The translations under genes and the position numbers were made by a program. The notes under the pieces were generated by a model. The model had not been told where the DNA came from and did not search any database. It worked only from the letters and a program-made list of their open reading frames with translations. Shown here piece by piece: positions 7,313 through 14,905 of a DNA stretch of 24,619 nucleotides (positions are counted from its first letter, which is position 1; each line of letters starts with the position of its first letter). This DNA is from Nitriliruptoraceae bacterium. Lineage in GTDB: Bacteria > Actinomycetota > Nitriliruptoria > Nitriliruptorales > Nitriliruptoraceae. The stretch is from assembly GCA_003554005.1 (NCBI GenBank), contig PWEU01000025.1, forward strand, positions 1 through 24,619. The letters are read 5' to 3'.

Positions 7313-8135
7313 CCGCCCACCGATGTCGCTGCCGTCTGCGGCAGCCTTCCCGGTGCTGCGCTGGGTTCTCCGCGTCCAGCTGCGGGCGCTGCTCGGCTGG
7401 GGCGTCGCGCTGGCGGCCGTCAGCGCGATGTACGTCAGCTTCTGGCCCGCGATGGGCGACACCGCGGAGATGCAGGCGTTGGTCGACAGCATGCCCGAGG
7501 CGCTGGTGACCGCGATGGGCTACGAGGCCATCGGCTCGCCGGCCGGCTACCTCGAGAGCACCGTGTACGCCCTGCTCGCCCCGATACTGATGCTGGTGTT
7601 CGCCCTGGGGTTCGGGGCCCGGCTCATCGCCGGCGAGGAGGAGGCCGGCGAGCTCGAGCTCGAGGCGACCAGCACCGTCGGGCGCACCCGGCTGCTGCTG
7701 GAGCGCTACCTCGCGCTGGTGCTCGCGGTGGTGTGGTTGGCGGTGTTGGTCGGTGCGGTCTCGCTGGGCCTCGCCCGGGCGCTCGGCATGGACATCGGGA
7801 CCGGGCCGCTGCTCGGGGCCACCCTGGGGCTGCTCCTGCTCGTGCTCGCGCTGGGCAGCGTCACCTTCGCGGTCGGTGCGGCCACGGGGCGTCGGGCCCT
7901 GGCGCTCGCGGTCGGTGCCGCCGTGGCCGTGCTTGCCTACGTGGCCAACGCGCTGGCGCCGCTGCTCGACGACGGCGCCTGGCTCCAGCGGCTGTCGCCC
8001 TTCCACTGGTACCTCGGGAACGACCCGCTCAACGAGGGGCTCGGGCTGCCGGGTGCGGCGGCGCTGGTCGTGCTGGCGCTGGTCAGCCTGGTCGCCGCCG
8101 TGGTGGCCTACGACCGGCGCGACCTCGGGGTGTGA
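7302..8135 (+). CDS. ABC exporter permease
   Basis: A 277-residue membrane protein with about six helices: roughly 31-49, 88-108, 130-152, 166-192, 199-218 and 250-270. Between helices 2 and 3 is the acidic segment GEEEAGELELEATSTVGR, a feature of ABC-2-type permeases whose cytoplasmic loop contacts the ATPase. Its ATG lies inside the end of the ATPase gene. One permease suggests a homodimer with two copies of the ATPase. Together with the TetR regulator it resembles antibiotic or toxic-compound efflux systems, but the substrate is not evident. Confidence 0.9.
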   Translation: MAADRPPMSLPSAAAFPVLRWVLRVQLRALLGWGVALAAVSAMYVSFWPAMGDTAEMQALVDSMPEALVTAMGYEAIGSPAGYLESTVYALLAPILMLVFALGFGARLIAGEEEAGELELEATSTVGRTRLLLERYLALVLAVVWLAVLVGAVSLGLARALGMDIGTGPLLGATLGLLLLVLALGSVTFAVGAATGRRALALAVGAAVAVLAYVANALAPLLDDGAWLQRLSPFHWYLGNDPLNEGLGLPGAAALVVLALVSLVAAVVAYDRRDLGV

Positions 8136-8225
8136 TCGCCGCCGCTGTTGCTCTCGCACCGCAGCAGTGACGGCTCCCTCCAAGGTGCGCGAGCAACCGA
8201 CGGCGCCGCCCGTGCACACCCGGGC

Positions 8226-8270
8226 TTGACCTGGACGCTCCGCTCGGCTGTGCTGCGCACAACCGAGCGG
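8226..8270 (+). promoter_or_regulatory. -35-like box and 31-bp inverted repeat upstream of the acyl-CoA ligase gene
   Basis: TTGACC at 8226-8231 resembles a -35 box. From 8240 to 8270 runs an inverted repeat: CCGCTCGG, one unpaired base, TGTGC, a 3-base centre, GCACA, one unpaired base, CCGAGCGG, so 13 of 14 arm positions pair. It covers the expected -10 and transcription start and ends at the GGAGGG ribosome site (8269-8274). It could be an operator for a fatty-acid-responsive repressor, or a leader hairpin that masks the ribosome site. Confidence 0.6.
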
Positions 8271-8281
8271 AGGGAGACCGC

Positions 8282-10144
8282 GTGTCGGAGCAGCTGATGG
8301 GTGTGCGGGAGGAACTGCTGGCGCGGACCGAGGGCCGCCCCCTGCTGGACGTGTTCGCCGCGACCTGCGATGCGAACTGGAACCGGCCGGCCCTGGTGAT
8401 CAAGGAGGGCGAGGGCTTCCGGACCCTGACCTGGGGGGAGTACCGCCCCGAGGCCAGCCACGTCGCCATGGCGTTGCGCGGCTACGGCGTCCAGCACGGG
8501 GATCACGTCGCCCTGATGATGACCAACCGCCCCGAGCACGTGGTCGCCGACATCGGCGCGCTGATGGCGGGCGGGATCCCGGTGTCGGTGTACAACACCC
8601 TCGCCGCCGACCAGATCCGCTACATCGCGGAGAACTGCGCCGCCAAGGTCGCGATCGTCGAGGATGCCGCCTTCCTCGCCACCTGGGACGCCGTGCGGGA
8701 TCAGCTTCCCGCCCTCGAGGTGCTGGTCGTCGTCGACCCGGCGGGCGTCGACCTCGACGGCCGCGATGACGTCATCACCTACGCCGACCTGGTGTCACGG
8801 GGCGAACAGGCCCTGGAGACCGGGCACGGGGAGCTCGAGAACAGCTGGCGCGGTGTCACCCCCGAGGACGCCGTCACGCTGATCTACCCCTCCGGCACGA
8901 CCGGCCCGCCGAAGGGTGTGGTCATCACCCACAAGAGCCTGCTCTACATGCTGGCCGTGGTCATGGACCTGCTAGACATCCAGGCCGGCAACCGCGGGGT
9001 GTCGTACCTGCCGCTGGCTCACGTCGCCGAGCGGATGACGACCCATTACGTCGGGATCCGGGCCGGCGGCACGATCTACTTCGTCAAGGACGTCGCCGAG
9101 GTGCTGCCCACCCTGCAGGAGGCGCGGCCCAACATCTTCATGGCCGTGCCCCGGGTGTGGGAGAAGATGCACACCCGGATCATGGGCAAGATCCACGAGA
9201 CCGAGAACGAGCGCCGGCGCGACCTGGCGCTCAAGGCCGTCGAGGTGGGCAAGGAGAAGGTCCGTGCCGACCTGGCCGGCCGCACCCCGCCGCTGAAGGT
9301 CCGGTTGCAGCACGCGGTGTTCGACAAGCTCGTGTTCTCCAAGATCCGTGACGGCCTCGGCCTGGACGAGTTGCGCTACGCCCTCTCGGGTGCCGCGCCC
9401 ATCAGCGCGGACCTGCTGAGCTTCTTCAAGGCCATCGGCATCGAGATCCTCGAGGTCTACGGCATGACCGAGTCCACCGCGGTCATCACGGCCAACACGC
9501 CGGGCAACGTGCGGATCGGGACCGTCGGCACCCCCCTGCCCGGCATCGAGGTACGGATCGCCGAGGACGGGGAGCTGCTCGCCCGTGGTCCGATCATCAC
9601 CGCCGGCTACCTGCACCGTCCCGAGGCCACGGCCGAGGCGATCGACGCTGACGGGTGGCTGCACACCGGTGATCTGGCCACGATGGACGACGACGAGTAC
9701 GTGCGCATCGTCGGTCGCAAGAAGGAGCTGATCATCACCGCGGGTGGCAAGAACCTGTCACCCAACAACATCGAGGAGTCCATCAAGCAGCGCTCGTCGC
9801 TCATCGCCCAGCTGTGCGCCGTGGGCGACGAGCGGCCCTTCGTCTCGGCGCTGGTCGTGCTCGATGCGGAGGCGCTCCCCCCCTGGGCCGACGCGCAGGG
9901 GCTGAGCTTCGGCTCCGTCGCCGAGGCGGCGCAGCACCCCAAGGTGGTGGCCGAGGTGCAGCAGGCGATCGACGCCGGCAACGCGGAACTCGCCCGCGTC
10001 GAGCAGGTCCGCAAGTGGGCCATCGTGCCGGCGGAGTGGACAGCGGAGTCCGAGGAGCTGACCCCGTCGCTGAAGCTCAAGCGCAACGTCATCCACACCA
10101 AGTACTCCGACGTGATCGACGGGCTCTACACCGAGACGGGCTGA
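8282..10144 (+). CDS. fadD: Long-chain fatty-acid-CoA ligase (AMP-forming)
   Basis: A 620-residue adenylate-forming enzyme that activates fatty acids with ATP and CoA. Motifs in order are the phosphate loop YPSGTTGPPKG (202-212), YGMTEST (393-399), WLHTGD (459-464), the hinge region VGRKKELIITAGGKN, and a C-terminal lysine in TPSLKLKR (Lys598 or Lys600) as candidate catalytic base. Length and the long insertion between the first two motifs fit the long-chain (FadD15-like) class. GTG at 8282 has GGAGGG seven bases upstream. It is a single gene with its own promoter region and a strong hairpin after it. The chain length used is inferred. The symbol is a family name only. Confidence 0.93.
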   Translation: MSEQLMGVREELLARTEGRPLLDVFAATCDANWNRPALVIKEGEGFRTLTWGEYRPEASHVAMALRGYGVQHGDHVALMMTNRPEHVVADIGALMAGGIPVSVYNTLAADQIRYIAENCAAKVAIVEDAAFLATWDAVRDQLPALEVLVVVDPAGVDLDGRDDVITYADLVSRGEQALETGHGELENSWRGVTPEDAVTLIYPSGTTGPPKGVVITHKSLLYMLAVVMDLLDIQAGNRGVSYLPLAHVAERMTTHYVGIRAGGTIYFVKDVAEVLPTLQEARPNIFMAVPRVWEKMHTRIMGKIHETENERRRDLALKAVEVGKEKVRADLAGRTPPLKVRLQHAVFDKLVFSKIRDGLGLDELRYALSGAAPISADLLSFFKAIGIEILEVYGMTESTAVITANTPGNVRIGTVGTPLPGIEVRIAEDGELLARGPIITAGYLHRPEATAEAIDADGWLHTGDLATMDDDEYVRIVGRKKELIITAGGKNLSPNNIEESIKQRSSLIAQLCAVGDERPFVSALVVLDAEALPPWADAQGLSFGSVAEAAQHPKVVAEVQQAIDAGNAELARVEQVRKWAIVPAEWTAESEELTPSLKLKRNVIHTKYSDVIDGLYTETG

Positions 10145-10166
10145 GCCGGCGACCCCGAGCAAGCAG

Positions 10167-10195
10167 CGAGCCCCGCCGTGAACCGGCGGGGCTCG
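10167..10195. terminator. Bidirectional terminator-like hairpin
   Basis: A perfect 12-bp stem, CGAGCCCCGCCG paired with CGGCGGGGCTCG, around the five-base loop TGAAC. It lies between the convergent acyl-CoA ligase and cold-shock genes. There is no long T-run on either side, which is usual for very GC-rich actinobacteria. Confidence 0.8.
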
Positions 10196-10262
10196 TCTCG
10201 ATCCTGGTGTCCGTCGGGCCCTAGAGCTGTCCGAACCTCACGACCGGGTGCGCATCGTCACC

Positions 10263-10466
10263 TCAGAGCGGGGTGACCTCGGTCGCCTGCGGGCCCTTCT
10301 GGCCCTGACCGACGTTGAAGCTGACGCGCTGACCATCGTCCAGCGACTTGTAGCCTTCGGACTGGATCGCGGAGAAGTGCACGAACAGGTCGTCGCCGCC
10401 GTCCTCGGGCTGGATGAAACCGAAGCCCTTGTCGGCGTTGAACCACTTAACGGTACCTTCTGGCAT
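10263..10466 (-). CDS. Cold-shock domain protein (CspA family)
   Basis: A 67-residue single-domain OB-fold protein that binds single-stranded RNA or DNA and melts RNA structure. RNP1 is KGFGFI (13-18) and RNP2 is LFVHF (27-31), preceded by the typical start MPEGTVKWFN. Length is normal for the family. The ATG at 10466 is preceded by AGGGA and an AT-rich stretch. The gene is monocistronic: a hairpin separates it from the ligase gene downstream, and an alpha/beta hydrolase gene diverges upstream. Bacterial csp genes are often controlled by structured leaders, and small hairpins are present here. Confidence 0.97.
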   Translation of the reverse strand: MPEGTVKWFNADKGFGFIQPEDGGDDLFVHFSAIQSEGYKSLDDGQRVSFNVGQGQKGPQATEVTPL

Positions 10467-10540
10467 GTAATAGTCCCTATCTAGACGCACTGCGGTGCGA
10501 GCTGCCCCAAGGAAGATGGGGACGAGTAGACCCGACGCGG
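10467..10540 (-). promoter_or_regulatory. Structured 5' leader of the cold-shock gene (candidate)
   Basis: Upstream of the csp ATG the minus strand can form CGCAC-CGCA-GTGCG (10486-10499) and a CCCC/GGGG hairpin around ATCTTCCTT (about 10504-10521). TAGATAGGGACTATTAC follows directly before the ATG and is unusually AT-rich. csp genes commonly have thermosensitive leaders, so this may be one. I could not place a convincing promoter. Confidence 0.35.
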
Positions 10541-10699
10541 TGCGGTGGAGGTGACACCGTACAGGTCCTCGAGCCGGCCACGAACAACGGGCCCTGGCAG
10601 AGCGGCCACCGCTCACCCGGGGGAAGCGCCCGAACCGGCTCGTCGCACCCTGCTCGGGCGTCCGCCCGGGGTACGGCCAGGTGAGACCACGGAGGTGCC

Positions 10700-11515
10700 A
10701 TGCTCGCGACCATCGGCCGGATCCTGCTGGCGGTGGGCGGGGCATGGCTCGCCCTGGTGATCCTCGCTGCGGTGTTCCAGCGGCAGCTGATCTACCTCCC
10801 CGACACCAGCGACCCCCAACCACCCGCGGACGTCGAGGTGGGGGCGCTGGCGACCGAGGATGGGCTGGAGTTGACCGCCTGGTTCCTCGCTCCCGACGCC
10901 GAGCCCGTCACCACGATCCTCATGGCCCCCGGCAACGCCGGCAACCGGGCGGGTCGGGTCCCCACGGCGCGAGCCCTCAACGAGCGGGGTCACGCCGTGC
11001 TGCTGCTCGAGCCCCGTGGGTACGGCGGGAACCCGGGGCGCCCCAGCGAGGAGGGGCTGCTGGCCGATGCCCGGGCGGCCCGCGACCACCTCGATGACCG
11101 TGCTGATGTCGAGGTGGCACGCATCGCCTACCTGGGCGAGTCCATCGGTAGTGCGGTCGTCGCCGCACTGGCGGCCGAGCGGCCCCCGGCGGCGCTGGTG
11201 CTGCGGTCGCCCTTCCCCGAGCTGGCCGACGTGGGCCGGGCCGCCTATCCGTTCCTGCCGATCCGCACGCTGCTGCGTGACCGCCACCCGACCTCCGAGC
11301 ACCTCGAGGGCTACGACGGGCCGGTGCTGGTGGTGGCGGGTGACGCCGACCGCATCGTGCCGACGCGCTTGTCCCGTGAGGTGGCACGCCAGGCCGACGC
11401 GACCCTGGTCGAGATCCCCGGTGCCGGACACAACGACGCCGCCATGTTCGTCGGTGAGACGTTCATCGATGCGGTCGACGACCACCTGCGTGCGGCGGTC
11501 GCCGACCTCGACTGA
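10700..11515 (+). CDS. Membrane-anchored alpha/beta hydrolase
   Basis: A 271-residue serine hydrolase with one N-terminal membrane helix (about 5-27), then FQRQLIYLPD, a start typical of the BEM46/ABHD13-like group. The nucleophile elbow is GESIG (Ser148), with Asp217 in GDADRIVP and His244 in GAGHND completing the triad; the oxyanion region is APGNAGNR. GGAGGT at 10691-10696 supports the ATG. The enzyme probably sits on the membrane with the hydrolase domain on one face; the side and the substrate (ester, lipid or peptide) are unknown. The gene appears to stand alone, divergent from the cold-shock gene and convergent with the dGTPase-like gene. Confidence 0.88.
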   Translation: MLATIGRILLAVGGAWLALVILAAVFQRQLIYLPDTSDPQPPADVEVGALATEDGLELTAWFLAPDAEPVTTILMAPGNAGNRAGRVPTARALNERGHAVLLLEPRGYGGNPGRPSEEGLLADARAARDHLDDRADVEVARIAYLGESIGSAVVAALAAERPPAALVLRSPFPELADVGRAAYPFLPIRTLLRDRHPTSEHLEGYDGPVLVVAGDADRIVPTRLSREVARQADATLVEIPGAGHNDAAMFVGETFIDAVDDHLRAAVADLD

Positions 11516-11524
11516 GCTGGCGGG

Positions 11525-11594
11525 CCGGTGCGGCCAACCCGGTGCGGCCAACCTGGTCCGGCCAACCCGGTGCGACCAACCTGGTCCGGCCGGT
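11525..11594. repeat. 14-bp tandem repeat array at a convergent gene junction
   Basis: Five consecutive 14-base units start at 11525, 11539, 11553, 11567 and 11581. The form is C(C/T)GGT(G/C)CG(G/A)CCAAC; units 1 and 2 are identical, units 3 and 5 share the CTGGTCCGG variant, and the last loses its final bases. The array fills almost the whole junction between the alpha/beta hydrolase stop (11515) and the dGTPase-like stop codon (11594-11596), touching the latter. Confidence 0.9.
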
Positions 11595-12985
11595 CAGAAC
11601 AGGTCGGTGAACCCCCGGCTGACGTGACCGGTCAGGCGCCGGTGCATCCGTGCGGCGGAGTCGTCGGTCATCGCCACGATGTGGTCGGCGACGATGCGCA
11701 GCACCTCCGGTTCCGCGTCCGGCCGATCCGTCGCCTCGAGCAGGTGGCGCAGATCGACCTGTAGGTGCCGAGGGAACAGCGAGGTGTCCACGCGGCCACG
11801 GTGCACCGTGGCCGCGTGGAGCTCGAACAGCTCCCGGACCACCCGACGCTGACCGTGCTGGTAGGGGGCCATCCGGGGATGCTCTATCACGAAGATCCAG
11901 AGCAGGTCCCGCAGCACGTCGTTCATCAGGCGCGCGTCGCGGGGGATCACGAGGTCGTTCTCGTGCCGACGGGTGGGGGCAGACGGGTCGCGCACGGACA
12001 CCGAGTGCACCAGCCGGTCGATCAGGCGCTTGCGCATGGTCCGCATCGCCTGTCGGGACTCGCCGGAGCCGTCGAACTCGCCCGATAGCGACCGGAAGCC
12101 CTCGAAGGGGCCGGCGCGTTCGGTGAACAGCTCCTCGAAGGCGGCGGCCAGGTCGGCGCCGGTGTAGCGGGCGGGATCGTCGCTGGGGCCGCTGGCGAGC
12201 TTGCCGCGGGCCTCACGCCGGGCGACCAGCTGCACAGCCATGCGCTCCCGGGCCTCGGCCGACTGGGTCAGCAGCGCCAGGGGGAGCGAGCCCGCGAGGT
12301 AGAAGTCCTCGATGTCGTGTACGGAGTAGGACACGTCGTCCGCCCACTCCATCACCTGGGTCTCGAAGCTCTGGGTGTGACGGCGATGCTCCGGCACCCC
12401 GTCACGGACCCATGCCGCCAGATCCCGCTCGGTGGGGTAGAAGCACCACTTCGTGTCGCTGACCTCGCCGCGTTCCCACGGGTACTTCACGGCCGCGTCC
12501 ATCGTGGCGCGCGTCAGGTTCAGCCCTGGCTGCGTGCCGTAGCCGTACAGCCGGGCGCCGACGAGGCGGAAGGTCTCCGCGTTGCCCTCGAAGCCACCCA
12601 CCTCGGCCGGATCCAGGCCCCAGGCCCGGGCGGTGTCATCGATCGCCGCCGACAACTCCTCCTCGCCGATGTGGCCGAAGGGGGCGTGGCCGAAGTCGTG
12701 CATGATCGCGGCGGCCTCGACCAGGTCGGGATGGGCGCCGAGCTTCCAGCCCAGCCGACGCCCGAGCTGGGCGACCTCGATCGTGTGGGTCAAGCGGGTG
12801 CGGAAGAAGTCGGCCTCACCGGGTGCGACCACGCCGGTCTTGCCCTGCAGCCGGCGGAACGCCGTGGTGTGCACGAGCCGGTCGTAGTCCCGGGCGAAGG
12901 GGTTGCGGTAGTCGTCCGGGTCCTCTCGGCCGGGTGGACGCGCCGTGTCGTGCTCGGAGTACCCGTCCGCACGGGGATCCGACAC
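11594..12985 (-). CDS. dgt: dGTPase-like HD-domain triphosphohydrolase
   Basis: A 463-residue protein of the deoxyguanosinetriphosphate triphosphohydrolase-like family, which splits dNTPs into nucleoside and triphosphate. Metal ligands of the HD fold are visible: His67 in RLTHTIEV, His96-Asp97 in AAIMHDFGHAPFGH, and Asp216/217 in WADDVSYSVHD. RNPFARDYDRLVHTTAFRRLQGKTGV before it is highly typical. The GTG at 12985 was chosen because AGGAGG precedes it at good spacing; the frame is open further up only as a shadow of the upstream gene. It follows the ArsR-type regulator by 34 bp on the same strand and is probably cotranscribed. Substrate preference among dNTPs cannot be predicted. The symbol is by family. 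Confidence 0.93.
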   Translation of the reverse strand: MSDPRADGYSEHDTARPPGREDPDDYRNPFARDYDRLVHTTAFRRLQGKTGVVAPGEADFFRTRLTHTIEVAQLGRRLGWKLGAHPDLVEAAAIMHDFGHAPFGHIGEEELSAAIDDTARAWGLDPAEVGGFEGNAETFRLVGARLYGYGTQPGLNLTRATMDAAVKYPWERGEVSDTKWCFYPTERDLAAWVRDGVPEHRRHTQSFETQVMEWADDVSYSVHDIEDFYLAGSLPLALLTQSAEARERMAVQLVARREARGKLASGPSDDPARYTGADLAAAFEELFTERAGPFEGFRSLSGEFDGSGESRQAMRTMRKRLIDRLVHSVSVRDPSAPTRRHENDLVIPRDARLMNDVLRDLLWIFVIEHPRMAPYQHGQRRVVRELFELHAATVHRGRVDTSLFPRHLQVDLRHLLEATDRPDAEPEVLRIVADHIVAMTDDSAARMHRRLTGHVSRGFTDLF

Positions 12986-13019
12986 CTGCTGCCTCCTGTG
13001 GTCGCGGGGCCGGGCTCGC

Positions 13020-14129
13020 TCAGCCCTCCCGGGGTTCCAGGTGACCGAGGCTAGGGGTGCGGTGGGGTTGGAGGTAGGAGGCCAGAGCCTGGGCGGCGAC
13101 CGTCGGTGGATCCTGACGCAGCGCGTATCGCGAGCCCCGGCCCTCCCCACCGATCACCACCAGCCCGGCCTGTCGGAGGATCGACAGGTGGTGGTGGGCG
13201 GTGGCCTTGGCGACGTCGAGCTCCGCGGTCGCCTCGGTGAGGCTGATCGGTCCGCTGGACAGCCGGCGCAGCAAGGTGAGCCGGCTCTCGTCGCCCAGGG
13301 CTTTGAACAGCTTCAGCAGCGCCGGTGACGGGGCTTCCGGGGGGAGGATCAGGAACTGCTCGGCCACGACCGTGGTCAGCACCTCGGCATCGGCGCGGCG
13401 GCCGACGACCAGCCAGGGGCGGATCCAGAAGCTGGGCAGCAGCACGATGCGGCGGATCGACGGATCGTCGGAGAGCTCGTACCCGTTGGTCGCGGCCAGC
13501 ACGATCTCGGTGACGGTCTTGCCGGCATCGATCTGGGACTGCCGGTACTCGACGTCTCGGTTGATCGCGTGCATCGTCTCCTGGGCGACGCTGTCCCACA
13601 GGGGCTGGACCGCCCGGACCGCCACGAGCAGGCGTCGCCCGTGCTCCTCGGGGTCGGTGGTCAGCAGGGCGCTGACCTCCTCGGCCAGCTCCGTGGCAGC
13701 CTCGAGCTCGTCCAGCAGGGTGACCAGGGCATCGTCCCGGCCGATGACCACGGCCTCCAGCAGCTCGAGGTCGCGGCGGTGGTCCTGGTGGGCGTGGTGG
13801 GCCAGCAGCAGCCGCCACCCGAGCCCGGGATCGGCCTCCAGCGCCGCGATCATCTCCTCCACCCCGGCCGGCTCCGGTAGATCCGCACCGAGCAGCGACA
13901 GCACCTGGAAGGAGACGCGTGATCCGCCGTCGATGGCGTGCAGTTCGGACAGGACCTCCTCTGAGAGCCGTCCCCGTAGCTCCGCGAGCCGTTCCGGACC
14001 GACGTCGTACTCGTCGCTGTCGTCGACCAGGACCCCTATCAGCCGGAGCAGCTCGGCGGCGGCGGATGCCCGGACCGACAGCGCAGGCGAGTGGGAGGAG
14101 CTCGTCGGACGCAGATCCTTGACGCGCAC
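13020..14129 (-). CDS. ArsR-type winged-helix regulator with a long N-terminal domain
   Basis: A 369-residue protein. The C-terminal part (about 268-340) is an ArsR winged helix: LLKLFKALGDESRLTLLRRL, then LDVAKATAHHHLSILRQAGLV and the wing GGEGRGSRYAL. The cysteine motif of metal-sensing ArsR proteins is absent, so it is unlikely to sense metals. The N-terminal 260 residues are helical and acidic and resemble the DUF5937-type domain found before such winged helices in actinobacteria; this assignment is from general resemblance. GTG at 14129 is the chosen start, with GAGG upstream; the open frame continues to 14888 without support. It lies upstream of the dGTPase-like gene and diverges from a small basic protein gene, with operator-like dyads between. 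Confidence 0.85.
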   Translation of the reverse strand: MRVKDLRPTSSSHSPALSVRASAAAELLRLIGVLVDDSDEYDVGPERLAELRGRLSEEVLSELHAIDGGSRVSFQVLSLLGADLPEPAGVEEMIAALEADPGLGWRLLLAHHAHQDHRRDLELLEAVVIGRDDALVTLLDELEAATELAEEVSALLTTDPEEHGRRLLVAVRAVQPLWDSVAQETMHAINRDVEYRQSQIDAGKTVTEIVLAATNGYELSDDPSIRRIVLLPSFWIRPWLVVGRRADAEVLTTVVAEQFLILPPEAPSPALLKLFKALGDESRLTLLRRLSSGPISLTEATAELDVAKATAHHHLSILRQAGLVVIGGEGRGSRYALRQDPPTVAAQALASYLQPHRTPSLGHLEPREG

Positions 14130-14162
14130 GGTCGACCTCGACGTCCGGAACGGTGCGGGACA

Positions 14163-14217
14163 CTCATTCGATGAGTTTCGACCGATGCACCCTAGCGAAC
14201 CGCCGCGATCGGGTCGA
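14163..14217 (-). promoter_or_regulatory. Promoter and candidate operator of the ArsR-type gene
   Basis: On the minus strand, TCGACC (14212-14217) and TAGGGT (14189-14194) are separated by 17 bp, a good actinobacterial promoter. The start would fall near 14182. Just downstream lies the inverted repeat CTCAT-TCG-ATGAG (14163-14175), a plausible autoregulatory operator of the winged-helix protein. Confidence 0.55.
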
Positions 14218-14324
14218 CCGTCATCGGACCACCCTCGGGCGAGGCGGGTGGCCTCCGCCGCTCTTCCCCGGGACCGCGGCCGATACGAGGTTCGCTGAGC
14301 AACGAAATCTCTACGTCGAGAGGT

Positions 14325-14360
14325 TTGACAGATTTCGAATACTGTGGTTTGATATCTGTC
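14325..14360 (+). promoter_or_regulatory. Promoter with GACAGAT/ATCTGTC dyad upstream of the 67-residue gene
   Basis: TTGACA (14325-14330) is a perfect -35 box and TTTGAT (14348-14353) a fair -10 at 17-bp spacing. GACAGAT (14327-14333) and ATCTGTC (14354-14360) form an inverted repeat with 20 bp between arms, bracketing the core promoter from the -35 box to the likely start. The stretch from about 14300 to 14360 is much more AT-rich than its surroundings. Confidence 0.6.
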
Positions 14361-14427
14361 GTACGCAGCGTTGAGCGGGAGAGCGAACCCCCGTTCCCTC
14401 TCACCGACCCGTTGCGAGCAACCGAAC

Positions 14428-14438
14428 AGGAGGTGATC
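14428..14438 (+). promoter_or_regulatory. Near-complete anti-Shine-Dalgarno match
   Basis: AGGAGGTGATC is complementary to the 3' end of 16S rRNA over 11 bases, ending three bases before the ATG at 14442. Such an extended match usually marks a strongly translated gene and fixes this start against the upstream GTG and ATG codons. Confidence 0.85.
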
Positions 14439-14441
14439 GAC

Positions 14442-14645
14442 ATGGTCGATCCCTACACCAACGAGGCACTGGCCCGTTCCCGCATGGCTGAGGACGCGCA
14501 GCGTGCCGCAGAGCAGCGTCTGCGCCGGCACGTCGTCGGCGGCGGTCGCACCCGGCTCGCCCGGCGTCTGGTTGCCGCCGCTGACCGGCTGGATCCGTCC
14601 CGGCGCAACGTCGACCGCACCCACGTCATCGAACGCGCGGCCTGA
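14442..14645 (+). CDS. Small basic protein of unknown function (67 residues)
   Basis: I do not recognise this protein. It starts MVDPYTNEALARSRMAEDAQ and is rich in Arg and Ala, with two predicted amphipathic helices (about 6-30 and 37-50) joined by VVGGGR; there is no Cys, signal peptide or membrane segment. Similar short Ala/Arg/Glu helical proteins with (E/Q)xLARxRMAE-like starts occur in actinobacteria, but no function is known to me. A consensus -35 box, a fair -10 and an 11-base ribosome site argue that it is expressed well. It diverges from the ArsR-type gene, whose product may control it. The basic helix could bind nucleic acid; this is speculation. Confidence 0.75.
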   Translation: MVDPYTNEALARSRMAEDAQRAAEQRLRRHVVGGGRTRLARRLVAAADRLDPSRRNVDRTHVIERAA

Positions 14646-14787
14646 ACCGCGTCCGCCCGGTGCCCGACCTACCCGCCCTTGGCCCTCTTTCCACGCCGCT
14701 GCACCGCCACGGCCCGACGGCACCCTGAGCGACCGACCAACGCTGGTGAGCAGCTGCTCGACCCTCGGCCTCCCCCCGGGCCGAGCC

Positions 14788-14840
14788 CACCACCCACGGC
14801 TCTCCCTTCCCCCCCGATTGGGAGCTCGCCGTGGGTGGTG
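14788..14840. terminator. Long terminator-like hairpin after the 67-residue gene
   Basis: CACCACCCACGGC (14788-14800) pairs perfectly with GCCGTGGGTGGTG (14828-14840), 13 bp. CTCCC (14802-14806) and GGGAG (14820-14824) can extend the stem around a C-rich loop. It lies between the plus-strand small gene and the convergent peptidase gene. No T-run follows, so a role as terminator rather than other RNA structure is inferred. Outside this hairpin and the array after it, I see no gene in 14646-15005. Confidence 0.7.
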
Positions 14841-14905
14841 TTCGTGGTGCCGAGGAGTCGTTGCCAGCGCAGGCAGGTCCGTCGTCACCGCTCCGCGGGT
14901 TCGGC

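Noticed and set aside
14130..14888. N-terminal extension of the ArsR-type regulator up to 14888.
   Set aside because: It would run through the promoter region and the 67-residue gene, and the translated part is low-complexity Arg/Gly. A GTG at 14129 with a suitable promoter upstream is better.
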